In this document: piece after piece, positions 53,957-63,998 of the stretch
Numbering within the stretch: position 1 is the stretch's first letter
Layout: each line of letters opens with the position of its first letter
NCBI GenBank assembly: GCA_002077045.2
Contig: KZ111146.1
Coordinates: 1,025,757-1,089,756 of the forward strand
Direction of reading: 5' to 3'
DNA: 64,000 nucleotides
Source: Rachicladosporium sp. CCFEE 5018
Lineage: Eukaryota; Ascomycota; Dothideomycetes; Cladosporiales; Cladosporiaceae
Program-made: the position numbers and the translations under genes
The notes under the pieces: generated by a model
Seen by the model: the letters and a program-made list of their open reading frames with translations, nothing else
What the model was told of the DNA's origin: nothing
Database searches by the model: none

Positions 53957-55219
53957 CTACTTACTCGACAATGCCGTCACGCCCGGCAACTCCTTGCCCT
54001 CGAGCAGTTCCAAACTCGCTCCGCCTCCTGTAGACACATGCGACAGCTTCTCCTCAACGCCGTACTTCGCGGCCACTGTCGCAGTATCACCACCGCCAAT
54101 AATGACAATCTTGCCCTTCCCAGCCGCCGCAACCGCAGCATCCATAGTCTTCTTCGTGCCATTTGCGAACTTGTCCATCTCGAACACCCCAGGCGGCCCG
54201 TTCCACAAGATCGTCTCAGCGGCATTGATAGTCTCCTCCGCGAGCTTGATGCTCTTCTCCCCGCAATCAAGTCCCATCCAGCCCTCCGGAATACCTTCAC
54301 TGTCCGTAGCATAGCCCGTCTCAGCATCAGCAGCAAACTTGCTCGCCGTGACAAAGTCAACAGGCAGCACAACCTTAACATTATTCTTCTTCGCCTTCTC
54401 CATAAGCTCCGGCACTTTCTTCGCGCCCGCCTCATCAAAAAGCGAGTTCCCAATCTTCATCCCGTCCAACGTCTTCTTGAACGTGAACGCCATACCACCA
54501 CATACCAGCAGCGAGTCCACCTTGTCCAGCAAATTTTCAATCAACTGTATCTTATCGCTCACCTTCGCACCTCCTAGAATAGCGAGAAAAGGTCGCTTCG
54601 GCGACTCGAGAGCCTTGGCGAAATACTCCAGCTCCTTCTTCATCAGGAACCCGGCGGCTTTTTGCGGCAAGTCGACGCCGACCATGGAGCTGTGAGCGCG
54701 GTGTGCGGTGCCGAAGGCGTCGTTGACGTAGATGTCTCCGAGCGCTGTCAGGCCCTTTCGGAATTTCTCCACGTCCGCTTTATTAGCTTTCGTCTTGTTG
54801 CCATCCTTATCCTTCGCGCTTCCTTCCTCCTCAATGTGGAACCGCAGGTTCTCTAACAGCACGACGCCGCCATCTTTCGTGCTGTTGACAGTCTCCTCGA
54901 CCTCCTTGCCCACGCAGTCAGACGTGAAGGTGACTTTCTTGCCATCTAGCAGTTTCTCCAGCTCCGCGGCAACAGGTTTGAGCGAGTACTTCGGGTTTGC
55001 CTTGCCGTCTGGTCGCCCGAGATGCGACATGAGGACCACGGCTTTAGCGCCATGGTCAATTGCGTATTTGATCGTGGGAAGGGCGCCGACGATGCGCTGA
55101 TTATTTGTGATCTTGGAGTTGGTCTCTTTGTCGAGCGGCACGTTGAAGTCAACGCGGATTAGGACTCGTTTGCCTTTGAGATCGACGTCAGCGATGCTGA
55201 GCTTGTTGGAGAGAGACAT
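53957..55219 (-). CDS. PGK1: Phosphoglycerate kinase
   Basis: An intronless minus-strand frame of 420 residues, the usual eukaryotic length (415-420). Conserved blocks include KRVLIRVDFNVPLD, the substrate-binding LMSHLGRPDG, ENLRFHIEEEG, DAFGTAHRAHSSMVG, FLAILGGAKVSDKIQ, GGMAFTFKK, the nucleotide-binding WNGPPGVFE and GGGDTATVAAKYG, and the C-terminal HVSTGGGASLELLEGK. The enzyme transfers phosphate from 1,3-bisphosphoglycerate to ADP in cytosolic glycolysis and works in reverse in gluconeogenesis. All catalytic motifs are intact. The start is unambiguous (MSLSNKLSIADVDLKG). Confidence 0.98.
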   Translation of the reverse strand: MSLSNKLSIADVDLKGKRVLIRVDFNVPLDKETNSKITNNQRIVGALPTIKYAIDHGAKAVVLMSHLGRPDGKANPKYSLKPVAAELEKLLDGKKVTFTSDCVGKEVEETVNSTKDGGVVLLENLRFHIEEEGSAKDKDGNKTKANKADVEKFRKGLTALGDIYVNDAFGTAHRAHSSMVGVDLPQKAAGFLMKKELEYFAKALESPKRPFLAILGGAKVSDKIQLIENLLDKVDSLLVCGGMAFTFKKTLDGMKIGNSLFDEAGAKKVPELMEKAKKNNVKVVLPVDFVTASKFAADAETGYATDSEGIPEGWMGLDCGEKSIKLAEETINAAETILWNGPPGVFEMDKFANGTKKTMDAAVAAAGKGKIVIIGGGDTATVAAKYGVEEKLSHVSTGGGASLELLEGKELPGVTALSSK

Positions 55220-55624
55220 GGTTGCTATGGTGAGAGTGAAATAAGAGACAAGTAGCTACTTCGGTCTGAGTAATTCAGATCAGCAACAATGTCAACAAAA
55301 AGAAGAGAGCTCTCATTGGAAATTGTGCCCCACCAAACTCAAGAACAGCGTTGCGGGGCAGGCGCGATGTCATGCTCCGAGTCGCGCCGAGACTCGTGAG
55401 TGATGCGCGTGATGTGAGCATCAATGCGGGTGAAGGCACTGCAGACTAGAGATTCGATGATAGATGAATGTTTCGAGTAGATGGATCGTACCTAACCTTG
55501 TCTGACCCGTGCTTGAACGCCATACAGATGCACCCAATCTGAAGCCACCAACGCCTTGCGAGAAGCACAATGCACCATCCAGACATCCGATGCGCCCCTT
55601 TTTCCATGCTCTTTCTTATAGCAC
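55220..55624. other. Promoter of PGK and 3' flank of Mpv17-like gene
   Basis: Nothing coding recognised. Confidence 0.5.
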
Positions 55625-56733
55625 TCATACGATGGGCACTTCCAGTTGACTGACGACTTCTGGGTCGGCCGAGTTCGTGAGGGATAAATATGCCGTCCAT
55701 GCTATTCCTATCGTGCTGACGAAGGGCTGCGATGGTCAGTGGACGTTCCCTTGCAAGTTGAAATTGCTGCTACTCACGATCTGAAATTGTATTGGCACTA
55801 TCCGGAAGTTCAGTGCCTGCACCAGTGGCCAGACCAGGAAGTTCGCCTTCAGCGCCGGTATGTAGACGTCCTGGAACTTGCGGATGATCGCTCGCTTCCC
55901 ACCGCCCTCTGCCACTGTCATGAACGTGAAGAAGCATGCCAGACCTGAGCGGATTGTCAGCACTGTTGTCGTATTCTCTGATCATACGGAGTATACACAC
56001 CGACTGGCGCAAAAAGCAATTGATCAAACGCCACCCTCTTCATCGCCGCCACCGAAGCATGTCCCGCTACCAAAGGAAATGTCTTGCTCAGAAACGCGAA
56101 CCACTTATGCTGTAGCGGTGTCATAATGAAAGGGTATGCCATGAACCTCACCGTTCTCTCAAAATCGAACGGCGGCGGCCCTCTCTTCGACGCAGGCGAT
56201 GTCCAATCATTCTCCGGCCAGGGCACTTTCTTATCGAGCTCTTGGATCTCTATCGAGAAGAAGTCATCGCGGGTTGCGTCGCCGGCGGCTAGCGAGTTTC
56301 GTCGTTCGCGACGCATGCGGACTGCTGTGAGGGTTTGGGCGACTGTGTCTGCTATGCCACCAAGGACCTGAGTGTAGTTGTTAGATGACTGGGCTGGATT
56401 ACATGAATGGCGTACGGGAGGAGCGTACGGCATTGGTGATCATCGTTGTAAGGACTGGCCGGCTTGCGTAGTAGCCATTGAACTTGCGCACTAGTATAGA
56501 GACCATGGTGATCTGGATGAGGAAGACGATGGCGTGGAGTAAGGGCTATGTGCATGTTAGCATTCCGCGTGGTAGCCTCCGGCGCATTGCATGTCTTTTG
56601 GTTGCAGCGCTCGCCGCACATGCTCGTACACTGCAACGTTTCATGCATTGTCCACAGCACTTACAATGCGACCCTTGATCCACCTCGAGTTCAACTGCCT
56701 CAACACGCGTTTCCGCGTATCGTTGACAACCAT
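55625..56733 (-). CDS. Mpv17/PMP22 family membrane protein
   Basis: Five exons on the minus strand: 56733-56665, 56545-56429, 56367-56001, 55944-55778 and 55726-55625. All phases are consistent and give 273 residues. Membrane segments are IPLLHAIVFLIQITMVSILV, FMAYPFIMTPLQHKWFAFL, LACFFTFMTV and FVSTIGIAWTAYLSL. Family motifs are ASRPVLTTMITNAVLGGIADTVAQ, the VAFDQLLFAPVG block, ANFLVWPLVQALNFRIVP, and PFVSTIGIAWTAYLS at the end. Members sit in the inner mitochondrial or peroxisomal membrane. The first exon is chosen as the first Met after an in-frame TGA at 56814-56812. The frame stays open between that stop and 56733, so the real N-terminus may be longer. Confidence 0.83.
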
Positions 56734-57419
56734 CTTCGCATCCAGACCGCGAAATGGGAAATTCCAAGTAGGGGCCCGATAGAGACTGGCGATTGCTCGA
56801 TGGTGATGCAATCACTCCGGGAGCATAGTAGTGGAACGTGCGGTCGAGGCTTGATTCCGGATTGCGAGGGTCACTGGGGTGGGAGATGGGCGGAGCGGAG
56901 AGGAGGGCTAGGAGTGCGATCTCAAGAGATTGACTGCGAGTATCAACTGTGTTTCACAAGCACGAGAGTACAGTCAGAGAGGTGCGTAGGTGCTGCGACT
57001 GCCAGGCGGCACCGAGGGCTGCATCTCAGATCGACATCATGCGGCGGCGGCTAGTTTGAGCCTCCCGCTCTGGGGTCACATTTGAGTTCAGCTTACCTAA
57101 CGCCAGCCAATGCTCTCCAAGTCAACGGCTTTCTTCGTTTCAGCGCCGCAATGGCAATGAAGAGGCAGGTTCTCGCACCTCGTCAACATCATGCTGACTC
57201 TTACTTTTCAGAATCCCGAAAGCGCAGAATTGGCCTTGGGGTTTGATTCCGGTTCATCAATCCTTCTCATATTTCCCTTCCTCCCACACAATCTCTCGGA
57301 TGACGTGCCGGTAACGACATTGCTTTTCGTACATGAGCTCTCTATCCGTCTGATAAGGTCGGGTACTCTTCTGCCATGCTTTCTGCACACCTTCCTTGTC
57401 GTCTAAACATACCGCAGCC
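56734..57419. other. Divergent upstream region of Mpv17-like and AEC genes
   Basis: Contains a possible N-terminal extension of the Mpv17-like gene (56826-56734) interrupted by TGA, and the leader of the transporter. Nothing else is supported. Confidence 0.45.
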
Positions 57420-58826
57420 ATGGGCCAAGACGCCTCCGAGCTGATTGTACCTTTCCTGGGCGCTTTACAAGCTTCAGTTGCTGTCTTGCTCACTATCTTC
57501 GCCGGCGTTGTAGCTTCTCAATTTCAGCTCATTGGCGAGACATCATCGAAGGAGATTTCAAAAGTGTGCGTGAGGCTGTTCCTGCCGGCATTGTTGATTG
57601 TCAATGTCGGGTCAGAGCTGCATCTCGACACAGTAAGTATTCCTGTCAGGGCAAGCCGAGCGTACAATCATGCCACTGACAGTCACAGGGTATCCGATAT
57701 GTCCCAATCCTTATCTGGAGTATGGCCTACCAGCTCCTCTCCTTGCTATTCGGTCTGGGGTTGACGCGGATCTTCAAGATGCCCTCCTGGATTACCCCAG
57801 CTTTGGCATTCAACAACACGACAAGCTTACCTCTGCTTCTGGTGCAAGCTCTAGACGCTGCGGGAATACTCGACAGCATAGACAGCTCGTCTGGCGTCGT
57901 CGAACGCGCTAAGAGCTATTTTCTGGTGAACGCGATGATCAGCAACTCGCTGACTTTTGCTCTTGGGCCAAAGTTCCTTGACTGCTCCGAAGACATGGAT
58001 GCTTCGGAGCGCAAGGGAGAAGACCACCCTGGAGAAGACCCAGACGAGGTGCTTGAGTCTCAGATCCGCGAAGCGTCGCAAACGAATGAAGAGACCTCTC
58101 TTCTTCCTCGCCCTGTAGCACGAGGCATCACTCGCGCAACTCTCAAGACCTCGTCCAAGTGGCACGCCCTGTACGACCCACTACCTCACTGGGCGCAAGA
58201 AACGCTTCTCTTTCTCTACCAATTCGTCAACCCGCCCGTGATCGGCGCTGTCCTTGGCGCGCTCATTGGTCTGACTCCAACCTTGCACCGCCTGTTCTTC
58301 TCCATCCAGGACGAAGGTGGCTACCTGAACGCCTGGCTCACCTCTGCTCTTCGGAACGTCGGAGATCTCTTCGCCGCTCTTCAAGTCATAGTCGTCGGCA
58401 TCAAGCTCTCGACCGCCATGCTGAAATGGAAGAAAGGCGAAGCATCCGGCACCATGCCTTGGGGCCCCTTCGTGCTGGTTTCGATCGTAAGGTTTGTAGT
58501 ATGGCCAGCAGTTTCGATTCCGGTGATCTACTTTGTGGCCACAAAGACAGGCACGCTTAGCGAGGATCCGATGCTGTGGTTTGCTATGATGTTGATGCCT
58601 ACTGGCCCGCCGGCTTTGAGCCTGACAGCTATGGCTGATACGTACGGGGCTGAAGAAGAGGAGAGAATGAGCATCGCGAAGTTTCTGACGGTAAGAGTCT
58701 ACCGCTGATCGATAATGTGACAACATACTAACCAAAGCACGCCAGGTGTCTTACGCAATATCACCACTGATCTGCTTCGCGGTCGTCGGCAGCCTGAAGG
58801 CGTCTCAGGCTGCCGCTTCTGCGTAA
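57420..58826 (+). CDS. Auxin efflux carrier (AEC)-like membrane transporter
   Basis: Three exons, 57420-57632, 57689-58690 and 58746-58826, give 431 residues. It has about ten membrane segments in two groups separated by a hydrophilic loop of about 80 residues (DMDASERKGEDHPGEDPD to LASSKWHAL-type sequence). Family motifs are the N-terminal SKVCVRLFLPALLIVNVGSEL, PSWITPALAFNNTTSLPLLL, QFVNPPVIGAVLGALIGLTP, MLMPTGPPALSLTAMAD, and the last helix SYAISPLICFAVVGSL in exon 3. Fungal relatives of the PIN/AEC fold (such as Ecm3) are ER or plasma-membrane proteins of poorly defined substrate. Plant-type auxin transport should not be assumed. Confidence 0.88.
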
Positions 58827-59335
58827 ACTGAAAGGTCTTCCTACCACCGCAGCTACCTCACGACTCTACATGCGTGCCATGCTACAGTAGGTGCTGCTAT
58901 CCTTGTTTTTCCCTTGCGCGTCGCTAAGTGAATGTAAACTTCACGTGCTACTCTGCAAAGTTCCTTTCACTTCATATCCTTCGGAACGCTACTGATGCCA
59001 CAGGCTAAAGAACCCTCAAGGCAGACTTTCCGCCTCAGAACATGACGCTAAACCTCTTTGCGACAATCAGACACATTCACAAGCCAAGAAGTGAAGACTT
59101 TCGCCGTGTGAAGGACAGAGGTCTAGCAAGTGGCATGTGGACTGTCGCTGGATGGACTATTCAATAGTTTTTGGCTACACTGGATCGTGAGATCACTCAT
59201 ACTCTTGCAACCTCTTCTTCGACAGCGCCTCCGATCCGACTACTCCTCCTAGGACACCTCCTTGTACAACACTCTGCTCTACCCTTCTGACCACAATATA
59301 CTACTATACAGACTCGGGTCAAAAGTACAACTAGG
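58827..59335. other. Intergenic
   Basis: The 3' flank of the transporter and promoter of the exonuclease. No gene is supported. Confidence 0.5.
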
Positions 59336-60954
59336 ATGGCGACCTCATCTACCGTCGACAGTCTCCACGGCTCCAAGGAATGCACCACGCCTACGACAAA
59401 CATGTCCAACCACAAGAAGATCATCTCGCTTGAGAGCCTGGCAGACAATCCAGCCCTCAAGCAGACGATACCCACAGCCATGGACTTCGACGGTCTGCTG
59501 CGCCAGTGTACCGAGGCGTTCAAGACTTCGTTCTGCCCTACATCGATCTGGCAGACCCCAGCCTACGAGAAACTCGAGAATCAAGCCGACTCACTCGTTG
59601 GCGCCCTGCGCAACATGAGGAATGGTCTCCACAAGCACATGACTTCGCATCTTGTCAACGACCTCAAGCTGCATGACATGGCGATAGAGTTGTACGAGAT
59701 GCTACTACTTATCAAGAACGTCGATACTGGATCGCCACGTGAGAGGATGCGCGAGGCTATGGGTCACCATATGGTCGATCTCCCTCTGCCCAGCGCTACG
59801 ATGGTGGACTCGGTTGCGGGTCTCGAGGAGATGTTGGTGGCTATCGTTGAAGGCGCAAAGCGTACAGGTGACAATCCGGATCTTAGCGTCGATGCTGAGG
59901 GTCGTGAGCTGGGACGTGATGGGACAATCGATCATTCGAATCTTCGTTGGCTCCCTCGACCATGCCTACCTGGTTGACGTCGCTACTCTCGGCGCTGAGG
60001 CCTTCACTACCACCACGGCCATCGACGACGAACAGGTTTCTCTCAAGTCCATCCTCGAAGCCTCGGATCGCAAAAAGGTCATGTTCGACTGCCGTGGCGA
60101 AGCCGAAGCTCTCTACGCGCTCTACGGCATTACTCTGCGTGGCATTCATGACATCCAACTGATGGATATCGTTACTAGGAACAAGGGCAAGTCGCGCGCG
60201 AGCTTGATGGGAATGAAGCAAGTAACTAACCAGCGTCTCCAGAATACCCCTAGCGCGAACGACACCTTGTCCCGCTTCGAAGCCGTCAAGTATTGGGGCG
60301 TCGTCGCGATTCAGCACGGATTCGACGTCGCAGAGTCAGAGCACGAATTCTATGACGGCGACTGGAAGGCGAGAGACAAAGTTCTCCGCGAAGAAGAAGT
60401 CTGATGCTGATCGCTTGTTGGCTCAGGAGATCGCTGCAAACGTCTACAGGTGCGAGCGCGAGCTGGCTGAGAGATCGCGTCTCGATGAATCCGAGGCTCC
60501 GGAATCCAACAACAGCGACTTAAGCTCTTCGGACACATCTACGAACGGCATGGGAAACGACAGCCCAGTCGTAGTTGGCGCTGAAGGCTCTTCAATCTCG
60601 TCTACCAGCAGTCCAACCCACATTCCTTCGGACGCCATAGCTCCCGTCCTTACCACGGAAGTCCCAACCTTCACCCCACCAACCGATCCCTTCACCATCC
60701 GCCCGCTTCCCGAGTCGCTCGTGGCCTACGCCACCAACGACGTTGCTTACCTGCTAATTCTCTACGACCACTTCGCCACGCACAGACTCGTGACTGATGC
60801 GGCTGCGGACATCATCAAGCAGGAGACGCTGGACCGCTTGAAAATGTCGCGCATGCCCGGCGGGTATAAGAAGAACTCGAAGCTGGCTATGAATAAGGTG
60901 TCGCCTGAGCTGAAGGCGTTCGACAATGGGGTAGTGGAGGAGACGGACGAGTGA
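59336..60954 (+). pseudogene. DEDDy-type 3'-5' exonuclease domain protein with two apparent frameshifts
   Basis: One continuous protein is spread over three frames. Frame 1 (59336 to about 59929) ends LSVDAEGRELGRDGTI. Frame 2 (about 59930-60390) reads IIRIFVGSLDHAYLVDVATL to DWKARDKVLR. Frame 3 (about 60391-60954) reads AKKKSDADRLLAQEIAANVY to the end. Each shift is equivalent to one extra or two missing bases. The RNase D/DnaQ-like motifs are DAEG (exo I), FDCRGEAEALYALYG (exo II) and YATNDVAYLLILYDHF (exo III, Y-x3-D). In exo II the expected Asp residues appear as Glu. A Ser-rich insertion separates exo II from exo III. Sequencing error and pseudogene are both possible; no introns fit at the shifts. 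Confidence 0.72.
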
Positions 60955-61205
60955 CTACGAGACTCTGACTTTGGCAAGATAATGAGCGAAACACTGTCAT
61001 TGCTGGTGGGAGGTTGTTGTACCAGAGAACATGGCGTAGTGTCGATTGGAGTGGAGTGGCTTGTGCACAGTATCATCACGAACACAAGTTGGAACGACCG
61101 GGGAGGTCGAGTGAGGTGATTGGAGCCTGGCATCTACTCGATACGTCTCCTGCTAACTGTCAACCTCCCACGGCCTTACTTGGTACATCCTGTCGCGGAC
61201 ATGAT

Positions 61206-61481
61206 CTAGAATCGATACCTCCTTCTGAAAACCCCCAGATCGTCGTGACCAGGCCCCATACGCCTCCCCGGAATCCTGTATCTCGGTCCCCCGACGAAGT
61301 TCGGCTGATAGTAATCGTTGCCGTTCTGATAGTAATGCTGACGGGCGACTCCAGAATGGCCCCAGACGCCTGGTCTGTTGTCCCTATAGAAGGTATGCCC
61401 GTTGGGGTATTGTCTGAGGAAGGGCGGCTCGCACACCGATCGATGCCACATCTCGCGCAGCTGGTCCCAGGACGAAGACAT
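61206..61481 (-). CDS. Small basic Tyr/Gly/Arg-rich protein, unknown
   Basis: A 91-codon minus-strand frame beginning MSSSWDQLREMWHRSVCEPP and ending in a Pro/Gly/Arg/Tyr-rich segment (HYYQNGNDYYQPNFVGGPRY, PGRRMGPGHDDLG). The composition looks like a real disordered protein and not random sequence. No family is known to me. It is convergent with the exonuclease gene, about 250 bases away. Confidence 0.42.
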   Translation of the reverse strand: MSSSWDQLREMWHRSVCEPPFLRQYPNGHTFYRDNRPGVWGHSGVARQHYYQNGNDYYQPNFVGGPRYRIPGRRMGPGHDDLGVFRRRYRF

Positions 61482-61929
61482 CTGGGTGGATGTAGATGCG
61501 GGTCTTGGCGGAGGTACGAGTGCGTTGAGCTGAGCTGGGAACGAGGCCTGATGAAATAGGGATCGGGGAGACGTTCGATGGACGGGGATAGATGAGAACG
61601 AATGGAAGATATGCGAGGCCAGGATCTGATCGGGAGGTATGTAGAACTTTTTTTATAGTCAGCTGCACTCGTAGTGACTGGAATGCCGCAACAGTGACTG
61701 ATCTGAGCGACGAGAGCGCGTACGTGTCGTTCTCACATGGCGTGGCAGGCGCCACAGTGTATCACTAAATGAAAGTCGCGCGTGAGGCGATCGGAAGGCT
61801 GGACGGAAATTGAAGTCCAGCCAGATGCGTTGCGATGAGGCTCAGAGGCGCGAAATCTCTGACGTTTGCAGTCGAAAAGAAATGTGGCGAATCAAACTCC
61901 AAGATGTCCGGTGAGCCGCATAGCATCGA
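61482..61929. other. Intergenic
   Basis: Upstream of the small protein and downstream of the Gly-Met-Pro repeat gene. No gene is supported. Confidence 0.5.
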
Positions 61930-62613
61930 TCACTTCTTCCCGCCACCGCCAGCCTTGCCATCGTCTTTGCCCTGATCATCATCATCCTGACCTCCACGGC
62001 CCTGCTGTCCAGCCATCATGGCCTGCATAGCCTGCATCTGACGCATGGCTTCCATCTGCTGCGCAGCCTGCATAGCTCGCATGGCCTGCCCATCCATCAC
62101 AAATCCTGGTCCCATCGCGCCCCACGGTCCAGACATGCCGCCCGGACCCACCATAGTCCCATCGGGGCAGACCATGCCGCCCGGACCCATCATGAAGCCG
62201 CCTCCCATGCCAGGCATTCCCATACCGGGCATTCCCATACCGGGCATTCCCATACCGAGCATTCCCATACCGGGGATCCCCATTCCAGGCATACCCATCC
62301 CTGGCATCCCCATACCGCCTCCTCCGCCGCCTATGCCTGGAGGCTGCATCGAATCCACAGGTCCTCCACCGCCCATACCCGGAGGCTGCGTCGCATTCCC
62401 ACCACCTCCACCACCGCCACCTTGGCCTTGCAATGCGTCGCGGATCGCCCCCTTAGCAGCTTTGGTCTCCTGGGCCCGAGGGTGCTGAGACACGGGTATG
62501 CCGTTCTGCTTCATGTGCATGATATCCTCGATGAGGTCTGGTGGAAGGCCGCTGGCTTGACTTGCGGCTGCCACGAGGCCAGGGTCCATGCCTGGATATC
62601 GACCGGTAGACAT
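61930..62613 (-). CDS. Gly/Met/Pro-repeat protein of unknown function
   Basis: About 227 residues from the Met at 62613 (MSTGRYPGMDPGLVAAASQA). The N-terminal 65 residues look folded and helical (LPPDLIEDIMHMKQNGIPVS). A Gly-run linker follows, then a tandem array of GMPGM units (about 62200-62310), then FMMGPGGMVCPDGTMVGPGG, a Met/Gln/Ala-rich helix (AMRAMQAAQQMEAMRQMQAM), and a charged Asp/Lys tail. It looks like an RNA-binding or phase-separating low-complexity protein, but no catalytic or RNA-recognition domain is present. In-frame codons extend upstream to 62889 without a domain. The Met at 62613 is preferred because the helical region starts just after it. Confidence 0.55.
   Translation of the reverse strand: MSTGRYPGMDPGLVAAASQASGLPPDLIEDIMHMKQNGIPVSQHPRAQETKAAKGAIRDALQGQGGGGGGGGNATQPPGMGGGGPVDSMQPPGIGGGGGGMGMPGMGMPGMGIPGMGMLGMGMPGMGMPGMGMPGMGGGFMMGPGGMVCPDGTMVGPGGMSGPWGAMGPGFVMDGQAMRAMQAAQQMEAMRQMQAMQAMMAGQQGRGGQDDDDQGKDDGKAGGGGKK
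62200..62312 (-). repeat. Tandem GMPGM-coding minisatellite
   Basis: About seven to nine tandem 15-base units read on the plus strand as variants of cattcccataccggg. They encode GMPGM with occasional Ile or Leu substitutions. Units are nearly identical, so the copy number is likely to vary between strains. Confidence 0.85.
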
Positions 62614-63295
62614 GGGGACGTATCTGTTACGCTGTTGATGTTGGTTCCGATGATGAATGTCCCAAGGAGAGATGATAGATTTGTGGAGAGGGTAGATGAG
62701 TAGGAAGTATGGAGATCCTCTGATGGAGCGCAATCTTGGAGAACTGGGATCTCCTATAGTCAGGGACCGCGACTTCTCCGTGCTTTGCCGTTGTACAATG
62801 TCTTCACTGCTGCATGGCAATTGCGTGACAGCAAGCAAGCGAAACCAGTCACCATTTCGGTGATCTTGTAGTACGCGTCTGTATCTCAAGTCGATGCGGC
62901 TGCTACAGTATCATTCAAATACTACCAGACAACCTGAAATAGTCGCAATGCCTTGTTTTAAGTGCTATACTTCCGTTCCGATGGAGGAAGATCTGCATGT
63001 CTACGCAGTGAACCACGCAGCAGCGTTCGTCCAGCGTCTCAATGCGACGTCTTCCTTTTCTCCAGGTCCACGTACGTGTGCAGGTAGTCAGGGCTGATAG
63101 TATGGACTCGTCATCCGAAATTCGTCACCTGTACGGCAGGACACAGTCTAAGTCAGTCAATGCTCGCCGTTGCAGATCTGAATGAGCCCTTTGTGGCCTC
63201 TTGGAGCCATTATCACATTCGCGCAGTTGGAAAGCGTTGTGTGCGACCTTGCGGCGCATGTCCTCGGCCGCAAGCATCTCTCCGTCTACATTTGA
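62614..63295. other. Intergenic
   Basis: Lies between two minus-strand genes. A short plus-strand frame near 62948-63097 (MPCFKCYTSVPMEEDLHVYA) is unsupported. Confidence 0.45.
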
Positions 63296-63998
63296 CTAAG
63301 ACGATCTATATGTCGTCCCGTCCGCCCTCTTACAGATCGTCGAGTCGGATGTCAATGGACTCCGAGATCCGTACAGCATATCGCTGATGGATGTGTTTTG
63401 CGATTGCTCTGCAGCATGCACCACGAGCCCAGCGCTCGGGCAAGGGAGATTCCACGTACCTAGGTCCTCGCCTACGCCTGACCCGATCGGATTTGGATCT
63501 GGCTCTCCGCCAGGCAAGCCCGGTTCAGACAGCAAGGTAGCGACGTCTTGCCCGTCTGTAGGATTGAAGGCACCAAGATCTGCATCTTGTCCTTCGAGGG
63601 GCATACCGTACTGCGGAGGTCGGGAGTCGAGGAGCGCGGGGATTTGCTCGGTGTTGTCGAAGCGAGCGTTGTCGCTGATGCCTACGAGGGGACTGTTCGT
63701 GGCCGAAATGGACGCGAATTCCTGACTTGGTGTCAGCATTTCGCTCTCGCTACGTGTATGGACTTTCCCAGTGATCCCATCGATGGTCGCGGACAGCATC
63801 ACACTGCGGTGGATTGCAGATTGTGGGGTTGTCGCGCGTAGGAGAGGTGATCGGGAGTGCTGGGCTCGATGTTCCGGAGCCGTATGTAGAGTCTGGTGTC
63901 GCAACGCGCTTTGGATGGAAGTTACTGACAGATTCGACCATCTTGTCGCCTCGCACTTTGACCTCTCTATTCCTTAGCTTTCGCATCAGATTGAGGAA
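63296..63998 (-). CDS. Incomplete gene at the right edge, unknown protein
   Basis: The minus-strand C-terminal part with its stop at 63298-63296. The last exon reads SATIDGITGKVHTRSESEML, then PGLPGGEPDPNPIGSGVGED, and ends CKRADGTTYRSS. Further upstream another frame open to the window edge reads SVSNFHPKRVATPDSTYGSG. The two must be joined by an intron or frameshift around 63730-63850; one workable GT-AG choice joins PPQCDA to EFASISATN. The protein is Ser/Pro/Gly-rich and probably disordered. The 5' end lies outside the window. Family not recognised. Confidence 0.45.
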
